64,000 nt of DNA from G963674505 sp964575975 (GTDB taxonomy: Bacteria > Desulfobacterota > Desulfobacteria > Desulfobacterales > SKZT01): positions 13,759-77,758 of the forward strand of contig CAZNTU010000004.1 of the NCBI GenBank assembly GCA_964575975.1, in the 5' to 3' direction. A model generated the notes under the pieces. It ran no database searches. It had not been told where the DNA came from and saw nothing but the letters and a program-made list of their open reading frames with translations. Both the position numbers and the translations under genes were made by a program. The stretch's first letter is position 1; each line of letters starts with the position of its first letter. Positions 17,586-25,621 of this stretch are shown piece after piece.

Positions 17586-18380
17586 TTATCCTCTGGAGCC
17601 TAGCCTCAGCCCTCCGTGGATGAAGAAGACGTCTCCGGCGAGAGCTTCGTTCCTGTAAAGTTCTCCTACCAGGGAGGCCACTTCCTCGGGCTCGATCAGT
17701 CTTCCGATGGGCACTTGGTCTAAAATGCCATCGAGGGCCTTCTGATTCATCCCCTTCACCATGGGCGTTCCCACGTAGCCGGGAGCCACCGCAACGCACC
17801 GGATTTTGTCCGCCAGGCCTCGGCGGAAAAATTCCGCGGTTATTACCTTGGGCATCACGGACATGGCGGCCTTGGAGGACGAATAGTTGATCTGGCCGGC
17901 GGTACCCAGCGAACCCGTGGAGGAGACCAGGCAAATCAAGCCCTTGCAATTGTTGTCGATCATTCGCTCCACGCATTCCCTTACAGTCAGGAAAACGCCG
18001 GTGAGATTGATGTCGATGACTTTCTTGAAGCTCTCGAGAGGCATCTTTTTCTTGACCTTGCCGGTTTCCTTGTCCGTCGCCACCAGGAGACCGTCCTTGA
18101 TAACGCCGGCGAAGGGGGCCACCAGATTGATGGCCCCGAATTTTTCGATGGCCGTGTCGGCGAGCTTTCCGTTGTCCTCCTCCTTGGTGACGTCCATGAC
18201 GACCGTGGCGACCTCTCCGTTCATGGACTTGATTTCCTCCGCCGCTTTCAAAAGGGGTTCCTCGAATACGTCCCCTAGCACCACCTTGCCGCCGTTTTCC
18301 ACCCAGTATTTGGCCAAGGACAAGCCGATGCCGCCGCCTCCGCCCGTTATTACCGCCACGGAATTCCCGATCTCCAACAT
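17586..18380 (-). CDS. SDR-family dehydrogenase, acetoacetyl-CoA reductase-like
   Basis: A 264-residue classical short-chain dehydrogenase. The cofactor loop is GGGGGIGLSLA near residue 10, an acidic residue in GDVFEE follows strand 2, and the catalytic YSSSK near 160 follows a Ser-rich segment (LVSSTGSLG). A 20-residue insertion (ATDKETGKVKKKMPLESF) extends the middle. The PHA cluster suggests reduction of acetoacetyl-CoA to (R)-3-hydroxybutyryl-CoA (PhaB role) or a related 3-oxoacyl reduction; sequence alone does not decide. The start at 18380 has GGAGGAGG upstream. Confidence 0.8.
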   Translation of the reverse strand: MLEIGNSVAVITGGGGGIGLSLAKYWVENGGKVVLGDVFEEPLLKAAEEIKSMNGEVATVVMDVTKEEDNGKLADTAIEKFGAINLVAPFAGVIKDGLLVATDKETGKVKKKMPLESFKKVIDINLTGVFLTVRECVERMIDNNCKGLICLVSSTGSLGTAGQINYSSSKAAMSVMPKVITAEFFRRGLADKIRCVAVAPGYVGTPMVKGMNQKALDGILDQVPIGRLIEPEEVASLVGELYRNEALAGDVFFIHGGLRLGSRG

Positions 18381-18456
18381 GCCTGCCTCCTCCTTTCTGT
18401 TTGTCCGCATTACATTTTTCTCGAAACGAACGCCCGAAAAACGGGCGTCTCCCCGT

Positions 18457-18963
18457 CTATTTTTTCTCTTTGTTCGCTTCGTCGCCTTCTTTCGTGAAAT
18501 ATCCGCCGACCGCGTCCATCATTTCCACGAACTGCTCGCTTTGTTTCTTCATGATATCCTGAAAAATCTTGGATGGTTCCCCTTGGTCCGTTCCTTTGTT
18601 CTTCAAGAGAATTTGAAGATGGCGGATCGTTTCCTCCTGGTCCGCGGCCTTTTTCTTGAGTTCCTCGTATTTCACGACCAGATCCAAATAGTCCTTCTTC
18701 GAAACCACGCCTATCATGTTCAAATATTCCTTGAAGGATTTTTGGAATTCGTTGACGGCTTTCTCCCAATTTTGCACGTATTCGGGAGCGCTTTTTTCGA
18801 TCTTGTCGAGGCCGTAGAATTTGCGGAACATGGACGACATCTCTACGAAGCCCTTGAAGCCCTCCCGGCTCATGCGCATGAGTTCGTCCATCTGTTTCCG
18901 CCCCTTGGCGGCGCTCAAGAAAAGGTTTCCTAAAAATTCCAAGTATTTTTCGTCCAAATGCAT
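18457..18963 (-). CDS. PhaE/PhaR-subunit-like PHA-associated protein
   Basis: A 168-residue helical protein with a predicted coiled coil at about 88-125 (YEELKKKAADQEETIRHLQILL). Composition and the FRKFYGLD and EYLNMIGV segments are reminiscent of PHA-synthase partner subunits (PhaE, or the Bacillus PhaR subunit). It sits between the second PhaC-like gene and the SDR on the same strand, so it could be the partner of that PhaC. The family call is tentative. GGGAG precedes the ATG. Confidence 0.6.
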   Translation of the reverse strand: MHLDEKYLEFLGNLFLSAAKGRKQMDELMRMSREGFKGFVEMSSMFRKFYGLDKIEKSAPEYVQNWEKAVNEFQKSFKEYLNMIGVVSKKDYLDLVVKYEELKKKAADQEETIRHLQILLKNKGTDQGEPSKIFQDIMKKQSEQFVEMMDAVGGYFTKEGDEANKEKK

Positions 18964-19055
18964 TCTCCCTGGATTCGGGGTTCGGGCATTTCATCAAATC
19001 GACGCCCGAACATCCGCGATCAGTCCGCCTTTTCCGTCGAATCAAGGCCTTCGGT

Positions 19056-20717
19056 TTAAACGTTGACCTGCTCCGATTTGGCGGAATTTTTCGTGTTTTT
19101 CCTTTTGTCCGATTTAGGAATCTGCTCTTTCGGTTCGATCCCGACCGACGCCGCCCTCGCGCTTCGGTCGATCTCCTCGTCCAAATCGAGATGGAATCTC
19201 ACCGGCCCTCGGCAACCGTCGCCGAAGCAAGAGTGAAGGGAACATTCGGAAGTGGGAAGGGACCAGGACGTGGCGATCGCGACATGGCCCTTGGGAAAAG
19301 CGGAAACTTCCGCCTTGATATGTTTCAGCGGCGCCAAGGCGGTTTCCTTTTCCACAAGGTCGTCGTTGATTCCGTAGCATATCAGCCACTTGATTCCCTT
19401 TTCCTCGATTCTCTTGAAATTCAGCTCCCGGTCGAACATCCTTACCGGTAGGACGCCATCGTCGGTGACCGGAATGTTATAGGAATCGAAACTCATCTTG
19501 GTGATGCTCAATGGAAGGTCCGTGCGCTCGTAATTGAGCCAGTAGTTTATGGCTGCGGCGCTTTTGCCGATTTTCGGCCTTCTGGATTTGGCCAGGCGGC
19601 CGAACATCATGAGATCCCTAATATATGCGACTATCGGGGTTTCATGCTCGATGCTCTTGAGCTTGTAGACCCACCCCATCAGTTTTCCGTCGGCTACCTT
19701 GTTTCCGCTGGGAAGCTTCTTGGTACCATATTCCAGATCGTTGAACCTCTGGGGAAGACTACTCAGAAATTTCGCCAACCCTTCGCTCCGGGTCCCGTCC
19801 ATGGGCGACACGCACGTGATCAACGAATCGACGTAATCGTCCAGTTCTCCGGCGAGATAATCGCAAACGGCCATGTAGCCGCCCTGGCAGTAACCGTTCA
19901 ACGTGACCGGCTTGGCGTTTCGTTCGACGATCTTCTGACAGAAATATTTGGTGTCGAGGCAGTCGTCCTCGGGCGTCATGACTTGAAGGGGCTCGGTGGT
20001 CTGGATGTCCTTCATGGTGCGGATGTAAGTAGGGATGCCGAGGTTCGCGTAACAATGGGCATAGCTCCTGCCTTCGTTGGGCAGAAAACCCAGGATGTTC
20101 GCTCCCAGAACGAAGGGGGGGACGATCAGTATGGGTTTCTTGGCCGCGTCCGTCTTTACCTTTTTATCTACAGGGGCGATCTGGTACAGGAGAAAACGAT
20201 CCGTTTCCGCAACCAGTTCGTGTTCTCCCCGTTCGAAATGGAAACCGTATTCCGACTCGATGTCGAGAATAGCCTGCGGATAATCGTCCGACAATATGGT
20301 TATCAGCTCGGATTGCCGGCTTATGAAGTCGCTTATATTTTCGCTGTCGTTGCGAATGAGCGGAAAAAAAGTGTTCATCACTGCGGCGACGGCGTTTCGC
20401 ATTTCAAGCTGGTTGTAGCTGGAAATGGCATTAATACTGCTTTTGAAGCCTCGACTGAACAGGTTCATGTTGAACTCGAGAAGATCCATGTACGATTGGA
20501 AACTCTCCAATGGCGGCCTGTTGAACATTTTTTTCTGTTCCACGCCGTTGAAATAGATGGTCGCCAAAAGATAGGGGATCGTAAATTCGTTGGCGTACTT
20601 GGAAAAACCGGCGTAATAGTTCTGTACCAGCTGAATCATGTTCGAAAAGGTCCTGAGGCTCTTGACCGAATTTAGATCCAATTCCTTCCCGTTTATGTTG
20701 CAATCAAAGGCAAACAT
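19056..20717 (-). CDS. Second PhaC-like alpha/beta hydrolase (PHA synthase homologue)
   Basis: A 553-residue protein. The N-terminal 150 residues are helical; the hydrolase core follows with VPPFVLGANILGF, the lipase-like box GYCQGGYMAV (Cys nucleophile), GINDDLVEKETA (Asp) and KGHVAIATSW (His). The size fits class I-like synthases or their homologues rather than the class III enzyme at 14595. The C-terminal 40 residues are again Lys-rich. The start is placed at the ATG ending at 20717, because the upstream extension to 20810 would span a terminator-like hairpin. Whether it polymerises or handles PHA in another way is open. Confidence 0.8.
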   Translation of the reverse strand: MFAFDCNINGKELDLNSVKSLRTFSNMIQLVQNYYAGFSKYANEFTIPYLLATIYFNGVEQKKMFNRPPLESFQSYMDLLEFNMNLFSRGFKSSINAISSYNQLEMRNAVAAVMNTFFPLIRNDSENISDFISRQSELITILSDDYPQAILDIESEYGFHFERGEHELVAETDRFLLYQIAPVDKKVKTDAAKKPILIVPPFVLGANILGFLPNEGRSYAHCYANLGIPTYIRTMKDIQTTEPLQVMTPEDDCLDTKYFCQKIVERNAKPVTLNGYCQGGYMAVCDYLAGELDDYVDSLITCVSPMDGTRSEGLAKFLSSLPQRFNDLEYGTKKLPSGNKVADGKLMGWVYKLKSIEHETPIVAYIRDLMMFGRLAKSRRPKIGKSAAAINYWLNYERTDLPLSITKMSFDSYNIPVTDDGVLPVRMFDRELNFKRIEEKGIKWLICYGINDDLVEKETALAPLKHIKAEVSAFPKGHVAIATSWSLPTSECSLHSCFGDGCRGPVRFHLDLDEEIDRSARAASVGIEPKEQIPKSDKRKNTKNSAKSEQVNV

Positions 20718-20751
20718 TTCCTGTAACCCTTCACGCTGTTGAATTAAACAA

Positions 20752-20783
20752 GGCGGCCCGAAAGGCGCTGCCTTCGGGTCGCC
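20752..20783 (-). terminator. Hairpin between phasin 2 and phaC2
   Basis: GGCG-CCCGAA-GGC pairs with GCC-TTCGGG-CGCC around a GCT loop. On the minus strand it is followed by TTGTTTAATT. It should stop part of the phasin transcript before the PhaC-like gene, so the granule coat protein would be made in excess over the enzyme. Confidence 0.65.
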
Positions 20784-20899
20784 GAATAATCGTCCCTCGA
20801 ATTCGTGCATCGGTCCCGGCTTGGTCGCAAACCTTCCCGACCAATTACCATTTCATTTCCAATGTCTTTTCGTTGTCGGCTGTTCGTCCTTCGGGGCGA

Positions 20900-21148
20900 T
20901 TATTGAAAAAGTTCTTCAATTTTCGTGAAACCGTCGGTCACGACCTTCCTGTAGTCGTCTCTTGCGTTCTTGAACATCCTGACCGATTCCCCAAGCGCCT
21001 TTTTGCCTTCCTCCGTGATCCAGGGCATTTGACCCAAGACGTCGAAAGTCATTCTTTCGGCCTGATCCTGGATTTTTACGATGGTGTTGTAGGTGTTGTC
21101 AAACGTGGTTTTCTGAAAATCAATCATTTGCCTTGCATAGTTTTCCAT
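20900..21148 (-). CDS. Phasin-like PHA granule protein, second copy
   Basis: An 82-residue helical protein, paralogous to the one at 12979-13245 (shared QMI.FQ, QMP, KKALG/KKALE, ARDDYRK/ARDDFKK, DGFTKIEELF/DGFAKMEELF). It is probably a granule-surface protein. GGAGG precedes the ATG. A near-consensus promoter and a TGCAATGCA element lie upstream, in the region shared with the divergent phaR gene. Confidence 0.75.
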   Translation of the reverse strand: MENYARQMIDFQKTTFDNTYNTIVKIQDQAERMTFDVLGQMPWITEEGKKALGESVRMFKNARDDYRKVVTDGFTKIEELFQ

Positions 21149-21235
21149 GGTATAACCTCCTCTGTTTTAGGTTTGTTTGTCCGCGACCAAAAGTCGGTTT
21201 TGTGGGGCTTCTTTGCCTGATCGGGCTTACCCTGG

Positions 21236-21286
21236 ATTATAAGGGAAACGCCGACATTGTCAAGAAAAAAATATTGCATTGCACAA
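21236..21286 (-). promoter_or_regulatory. Phasin-2 promoter with candidate PhaR operator
   Basis: On the minus strand TTGACA (21263-21258), a 16-base spacer, and TATAAT (21241-21236), a perfect pair of hexamers. TTGTGCAATGCA (complement of 21275-21286) lies 11 bases upstream of the -35, as at phasin 1. The site is between phasin 2 and phaR, so PhaR could control both itself and the phasin from here. Confidence 0.7.
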
Positions 21287-21452
21287 AACCGTTTCGCGGC
21301 GGAATCGCACCGCGTTTCACCTTTCAAATTTTTGTTATGATTCTATTTGACAAGGATATCGGCGTCCTTGACCATTCTCTCGACGTTCGGGTCGCCGGGG
21401 AAATTTGTTGCATCATGACAAAAATCGATTTTTGTTTAGCCAAGGAAAGAAT

Positions 21453-21953
21453 ATGGCGGAAAAGATACTATTGAAAAAATATGCCAACAGACGACTTTAC
21501 GACACGGCCCAGAGCGCCTACGTGACCCTGTCGGAAGTGGCCGACCTGATCAAGAAGGGCCATCAGGTAAAGGTCGTCGACGCCAAAACCGACGAAGACG
21601 TCACTCCCTTTATCCTGTCCCAGATCATCATGGAAAAAGCCCGCAAGAAAAACGCGCTTCTCCCGTCGCCCCTCCTCCATTTGATCATCCGCCATGGAGA
21701 CAACGTTCTCGAAGAATTTTTCGAGAATTACCTGGAGAAGACTATCAAGAACTATATAGCCTACAAAAGCGCCGTGGACGAACAATTCAAGAAGTGGCTC
21801 GACCTGGGCCTGGATCTTTCCGGGTTGACCCACAAGACGATAGCCGGCCTTTCTCCCTTCAAATCCATGGTCGACAATGCTTCCACAGACGAAAAAGGCA
21901 AAGAACTCGGCATCGAAGACGAGCGGAAGGACAACGAAAAGAAGAATCCCTGA
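21453..21953 (+). CDS. phaR: PHA synthesis regulator
   Basis: A 166-residue repressor. The N-terminal PHB/PHA-accumulation DNA-binding domain (residues 1-60) has the hallmark LLKKYANRRLYDT and the VKVVDAKTDEDVT segment. The middle (about 65-110) resembles the granule-binding region. In known systems PhaR binds both DNA and PHA: it represses phasin genes until polymer appears, then leaves for the granule. The start is at 21453 with AAGGAA upstream. It is divergent from phasin 2. Confidence 0.92.
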   Translation: MAEKILLKKYANRRLYDTAQSAYVTLSEVADLIKKGHQVKVVDAKTDEDVTPFILSQIIMEKARKKNALLPSPLLHLIIRHGDNVLEEFFENYLEKTIKNYIAYKSAVDEQFKKWLDLGLDLSGLTHKTIAGLSPFKSMVDNASTDEKGKELGIEDERKDNEKKNP

Positions 21954-22351
21954 ACGGCCGACTCGGAGCCTCCCTTTCGATCGGGCGCTATCGGGGTTTT
22001 TTGTTTCGGAAATCAGTCAAATCCTGATTGAAAACCATGTCGTAACATTTTAGGGTTTTCCTGTAAATGGATCGAGCAGCCCGACTTGCGAAATACCCGG
22101 CGTTCGACTAAGGGAGATTGCGGATTTCGTTCGACGCCTCGCCCTATTGCCTCTTCCGTCGGTATGTCTTGCCATATCTCTTGCCCGCCGCGAACGAGTA
22201 TGTTAGAGTCCTGTTCATGCAACGCGTCCGGTTTTGAAAGGTATTCGTTTCTCTCACGCTAGAATTTTCTTTTCGTCTTCTGTGCGCATTTTTTCGGCGC
22301 CGGTGTTTCTGGTTGGTAATAAAAGCGACAAATTTAATCTAAGGTTGAAAA
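21954..22351 (+). other. Intergenic region after phaR with weak terminator
   Basis: About 400 bases without a convincing gene. CCC-CGAT pairs with ATCG-GGG around 21972-21996 and is followed by six T residues, a likely phaR terminator. A small hairpin AATCAG/CTGATT follows near 22010. The rest shows no recognisable element; the promoter of the PAS kinase should lie near its end. Confidence 0.45.
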
Positions 22352-23905
22352 ATGAAAAAATCACGAAGCGACCTCGCTTCCTTCCAGAAGAAGAAAAGTA
22401 TTGCGGACCCGCCGAATCCATACGATCCGGAGCCGTCGATTTGCTTTTCGGACCGGTCGCGCCCCGAGAATGACGCAACAAGCTTTCGCCAAATGCTGGA
22501 TCTGGCTCCGGTGCCTATCGTCGTCCATAAAGAAGGACGATTCGTCTACGTCAACCAGGAAGCCGCCAAGCTTCACGGTTTCCACGCCCCCGGCGAAATG
22601 AACGGCCGTTTTCTCGACGATTTTATACACGAGGAGGACAAACCGAGATTTTCGGAATATTTTGCGACCAAGGAGGGGTACGAAGGGGAAAAACGCAACT
22701 TCGAGATTCGAATCGTTCGAGCGGACAACGAGTTGCTCGACCTGGAAATAGTTTCGATTCCCGTGGCGTTCGGGGGGGGCGCGGCCAGGATGGCCGTCTG
22801 CACGGACAAGACGGAGAAAAACCGGGCCAGGACCGCTCTGGTCGACAACCTGATGTTCATGGAGACTCTTATAGACACCATTCCGAATCCCATATTCTAC
22901 AAGAACGTCGACGGCGTATACGTCGGGTGCAACAAGATGTTCGCGGGAAAGATCCTGGGATTGCCGCGCCGGGAAATTTTCGGAAAGACCGATTTCGATT
23001 TTCCCGGCAAGATTCCTCCCGAGTATGCCGCCGTCTACCATGAACACGACCGGAAGATCCTGAGCCAGTCGGGAGTGCGTGTCTACGAGTCGAACATGAC
23101 GTGCGACGACGGAATCGCCCGTGATTTCATTTTCTACAAGGCCGCCTATATCAACAATTTCGGAAAGGTCGCGGGCTTGGTCGGAATCATGGTGGATATC
23201 ACGGATCTCCGAAAGGCGGAAAGAAACCTCTACAAATACCAGGCTCGACTGAGAAGCCTGACCAGTTCGGTCGCCCTGGCCGAGGAGAAGGACCGCCGCA
23301 GAATCGCGGAGAATCTTCACGAGCGCATAGGGCAGACGCTTGCCGTGTCCAAGATGAAACTGGGGGTGCTGAGCAAGTCGATTTCCGCGACCGACTTGGC
23401 GTGCGAGTTGGACGAAGTCAGGAAACTGATCGGGCAGACCATCCAGGACGCAAGGTCCCTGACCTTCGAACTGTGCCCTCCCGTTCTCCACGAACTGGGG
23501 CTCAACGCCGCGTTGGAATGGCTCGTGGATCAGCTTTCCCCTCAAACGTCGATCCAATTGCATTTCGAGGACGACGGAAAAACGTGGAATCTGGAGGACG
23601 AGATTCGCATGCTGCTTTTCCGCGCCGCGCACGAGCTTCTTTCGAACGCGGTCGCCCACTCCTGCGCGCGCAATTGCTACGTCAGGACAAAGGAGGACGG
23701 AAAACACGTATTCATTACCGTCGAGGACGACGGTGTCGGTTTCGACGCGAACAAATTAGACGCAACCATGCACGAGCCTTCCGGTTTCGGTCTGTTCAGC
23801 ATCCGCGAACGCATGAGACATTTGGGCGGACGGCTCGAGATCGATTCGAAGCCGGGCGGGGGAAGCCGGGTCGATATCGTTTCGCCCAGAAGTTATTGTC
23901 GGTAA
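22352..23905 (+). CDS. PAS-PAS sensor histidine kinase, NarX/DegS type
   Basis: A 517-residue kinase with no membrane segment. Two PAS domains lie at about 45-160 and 165-290 (PNPIFYKNVDGVYVGCN; GIMVDITDLRKAE). The HisKA_3 phosphoacceptor region follows (EEKDRRRIAENLHERIGQTL, His near 335), then the ATPase domain with HELLSNAVAHS (N box) and VEDDGVGFD, GFGLFSIRERM (G boxes). The residue after the phospho-His is Glu where Asp is common. It is encoded 22 bases before a NarL-type regulator, its obvious partner. The stimulus is likely cytoplasmic, such as redox or a small molecule. Confidence 0.9.
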   Translation: MKKSRSDLASFQKKKSIADPPNPYDPEPSICFSDRSRPENDATSFRQMLDLAPVPIVVHKEGRFVYVNQEAAKLHGFHAPGEMNGRFLDDFIHEEDKPRFSEYFATKEGYEGEKRNFEIRIVRADNELLDLEIVSIPVAFGGGAARMAVCTDKTEKNRARTALVDNLMFMETLIDTIPNPIFYKNVDGVYVGCNKMFAGKILGLPRREIFGKTDFDFPGKIPPEYAAVYHEHDRKILSQSGVRVYESNMTCDDGIARDFIFYKAAYINNFGKVAGLVGIMVDITDLRKAERNLYKYQARLRSLTSSVALAEEKDRRRIAENLHERIGQTLAVSKMKLGVLSKSISATDLACELDEVRKLIGQTIQDARSLTFELCPPVLHELGLNAALEWLVDQLSPQTSIQLHFEDDGKTWNLEDEIRMLLFRAAHELLSNAVAHSCARNCYVRTKEDGKHVFITVEDDGVGFDANKLDATMHEPSGFGLFSIRERMRHLGGRLEIDSKPGGGSRVDIVSPRSYCR

Positions 23906-23927
23906 CAATTCTCTAAAAGGTTATGCG

Positions 23928-24578
23928 ATGACCACTAACATTTTAATAGTCGACGATCACAAGATTGTGCGGGACGGACTCAAGTCGCTCATCTCCAGGG
24001 AGCAGGGATTGGAGGTGGTCGGGGAGGCCGAGAACGGAAGAATCGCGGTTCAACTGGCGCGGAAACTCAAGCCGAGGATAGTCATCATGGATATCACCAT
24101 GCCCGAGCTGAACGGCATGGACGCCTCCCGCCAAATACTGAACGAGTTGCCGGGCACCAAGATCATCACTCTGTCCATGCATTCGGACCGCCGTTTCGTG
24201 ATGGAAATGTTCAAGGCCGGGGTGTCGGGCTACTTGCTCAAGGATTGCGCTTTCGACGAACTGGCCCAGGCGATCAAGTCGGTCATTTCCAATCACAAGT
24301 ACGTAAGTCCCGCGATCGCCGGCACGGTCATCGACGACTACGTCGACCAGACCGCCACCGGCCGGGAATCGTCGTCGGAACTCACGAGCCGCGAAAGGGA
24401 GGTTCTCCAGTTGATAGCCGAGGGCATGACCACGAAACAGATCGCAAATTCGCTCAACGTGAGCGTTAAGACCGTGGAGACCCATCGGCGCAAGATCATG
24501 AAGAAGCTGGATATACACAGCATCGCCGAATTGACCAAGGTGGCCATACAGGAGGGATTGACGTCCGTGGACACCTGA
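23928..24578 (+). CDS. NarL/FixJ-family response regulator
   Basis: A 216-residue regulator. The receiver domain (1-120) has DDHKIVRDGL and the phospho-acceptor in VIMDITMPELNG (Asp near 55), with Thr/Ser and Lys (YLLKD) in place. The LuxR-type HTH (about 148-210) reads LTSREREVLQLIAEGMTTKQIA...VKTVETHRRKI. It is the partner of the kinase just upstream. Its neighbours suggest a role in the PHA/SDR genes, but no binding site could be assigned. Confidence 0.92.
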   Translation: MTTNILIVDDHKIVRDGLKSLISREQGLEVVGEAENGRIAVQLARKLKPRIVIMDITMPELNGMDASRQILNELPGTKIITLSMHSDRRFVMEMFKAGVSGYLLKDCAFDELAQAIKSVISNHKYVSPAIAGTVIDDYVDQTATGRESSSELTSREREVLQLIAEGMTTKQIANSLNVSVKTVETHRRKIMKKLDIHSIAELTKVAIQEGLTSVDT

Positions 24579-24626
24579 CAAAGCGATCGACGAACCGTCG
24601 AAAATCGAATTGACAGGAGGCGGATT

Positions 24627-25466
24627 ATGAGAATCGAAGAGCCGGCAATTCGAAAAGAACAGATCCTGATTCTGGACGACGAGAATTTTTGTCGCGAAAA
24701 CGTGATCGTCGTGACCGGATGCGGCACGGGCATTGGACGGGCGGTCGCGGTCGCGGCGGCCGCGAACGGGCTGACTGCGGTCGGTCTCGACGTCAATGCG
24801 GAGGAGGCCCTGAAAACCTGCGAGATCGCCCGCCGAACGGGCGGCGAAATAACCTTCGCCAAGACGGATCTTTCCCGCGACGATCAAATCGAGGAGGCCG
24901 TCGAAAAGGCCGCCTCGCTGGGAAGAATCCGATACCTCGCCAACATTGCGGGCATGCAGCACATCGATTCCGTCGAGAACTTTCCGATGGAGAAGTACGA
25001 CCTGATGATGCGGGTCATGCTTCGAGCCCCCTTTCTGCTGTCCAAGCTTGCTATCCCCCATATGAAGAAAAACCCCGACGGCGGCGGAGTTATTGCCAAC
25101 ATGGGTTCCGTTCACGCCCACATATGCACGCTCAACAAACCGGTATACAACATGGCCAAGTTCGGCCTGCGGGCGCTGAGCCAGTCCATATCCGCCGAAG
25201 GCGGCGGAAAAATCCGCTCGTTCACCGTCAGCACCGGATTCGTGAAAACCCCCTTGGCCTTGAGACAGATCCCGTTCCAGGCCGAGCAGAGAGGCATTAC
25301 CCCGGAACAAGTGGTGACCGATATCATGATGGGCAAATCGCGTATCAAGGAGATGATGTCCCCGATCGAAGTCGCCAACCTTTTCATGTTCGGCTTCTCC
25401 AAATACGCCTCCTATTTGGTGGGGGGCGACCTGCTGTTCGACGGCGGGATGGTGTTGACCTACTGA
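24627..25466 (+). CDS. SDR-family dehydrogenase, 3-hydroxybutyrate dehydrogenase-like
   Basis: A 279-residue short-chain dehydrogenase. A 24-residue leader precedes VTGCGTGIGRA, the cofactor loop. Catalytic residues are in MGSVHAH and YNMAKFG (Tyr-x3-Lys). The C-terminal region ITPEQVVTDIMMGKSRIKEMMSP and VGGDLLFDGGMVLTY resembles D-3-hydroxybutyrate dehydrogenases, which oxidise the PHB monomer to acetoacetate during storage-polymer use. That fits the PHA island but is a family-level inference. AGGAGG precedes the ATG. It ends the PHA region; the defence island starts about 150 bases on. Confidence 0.75.
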   Translation: MRIEEPAIRKEQILILDDENFCRENVIVVTGCGTGIGRAVAVAAAANGLTAVGLDVNAEEALKTCEIARRTGGEITFAKTDLSRDDQIEEAVEKAASLGRIRYLANIAGMQHIDSVENFPMEKYDLMMRVMLRAPFLLSKLAIPHMKKNPDGGGVIANMGSVHAHICTLNKPVYNMAKFGLRALSQSISAEGGGKIRSFTVSTGFVKTPLALRQIPFQAEQRGITPEQVVTDIMMGKSRIKEMMSPIEVANLFMFGFSKYASYLVGGDLLFDGGMVLTY

Positions 25467-25621
25467 TGCCCCCGAAACCCCTGAATTTACCAAAGCGAGT
25501 ACTTGTGGAAAACAAGTCGAATCTGTGATATTAGCGATTTGACAATCGAACTTCGAAAGCAAGGTTATTGCCGCCTGCAACCTGCAACTGCAATATTGTT
25601 CTCGTTGAAACCGGAGGAAAC

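Noticed and set aside
22013..22222. A 69-codon minus frame between phaR and the PAS kinase
   Set aside because: No ribosome-binding site, no family resemblance, and it crosses hairpin sequence.
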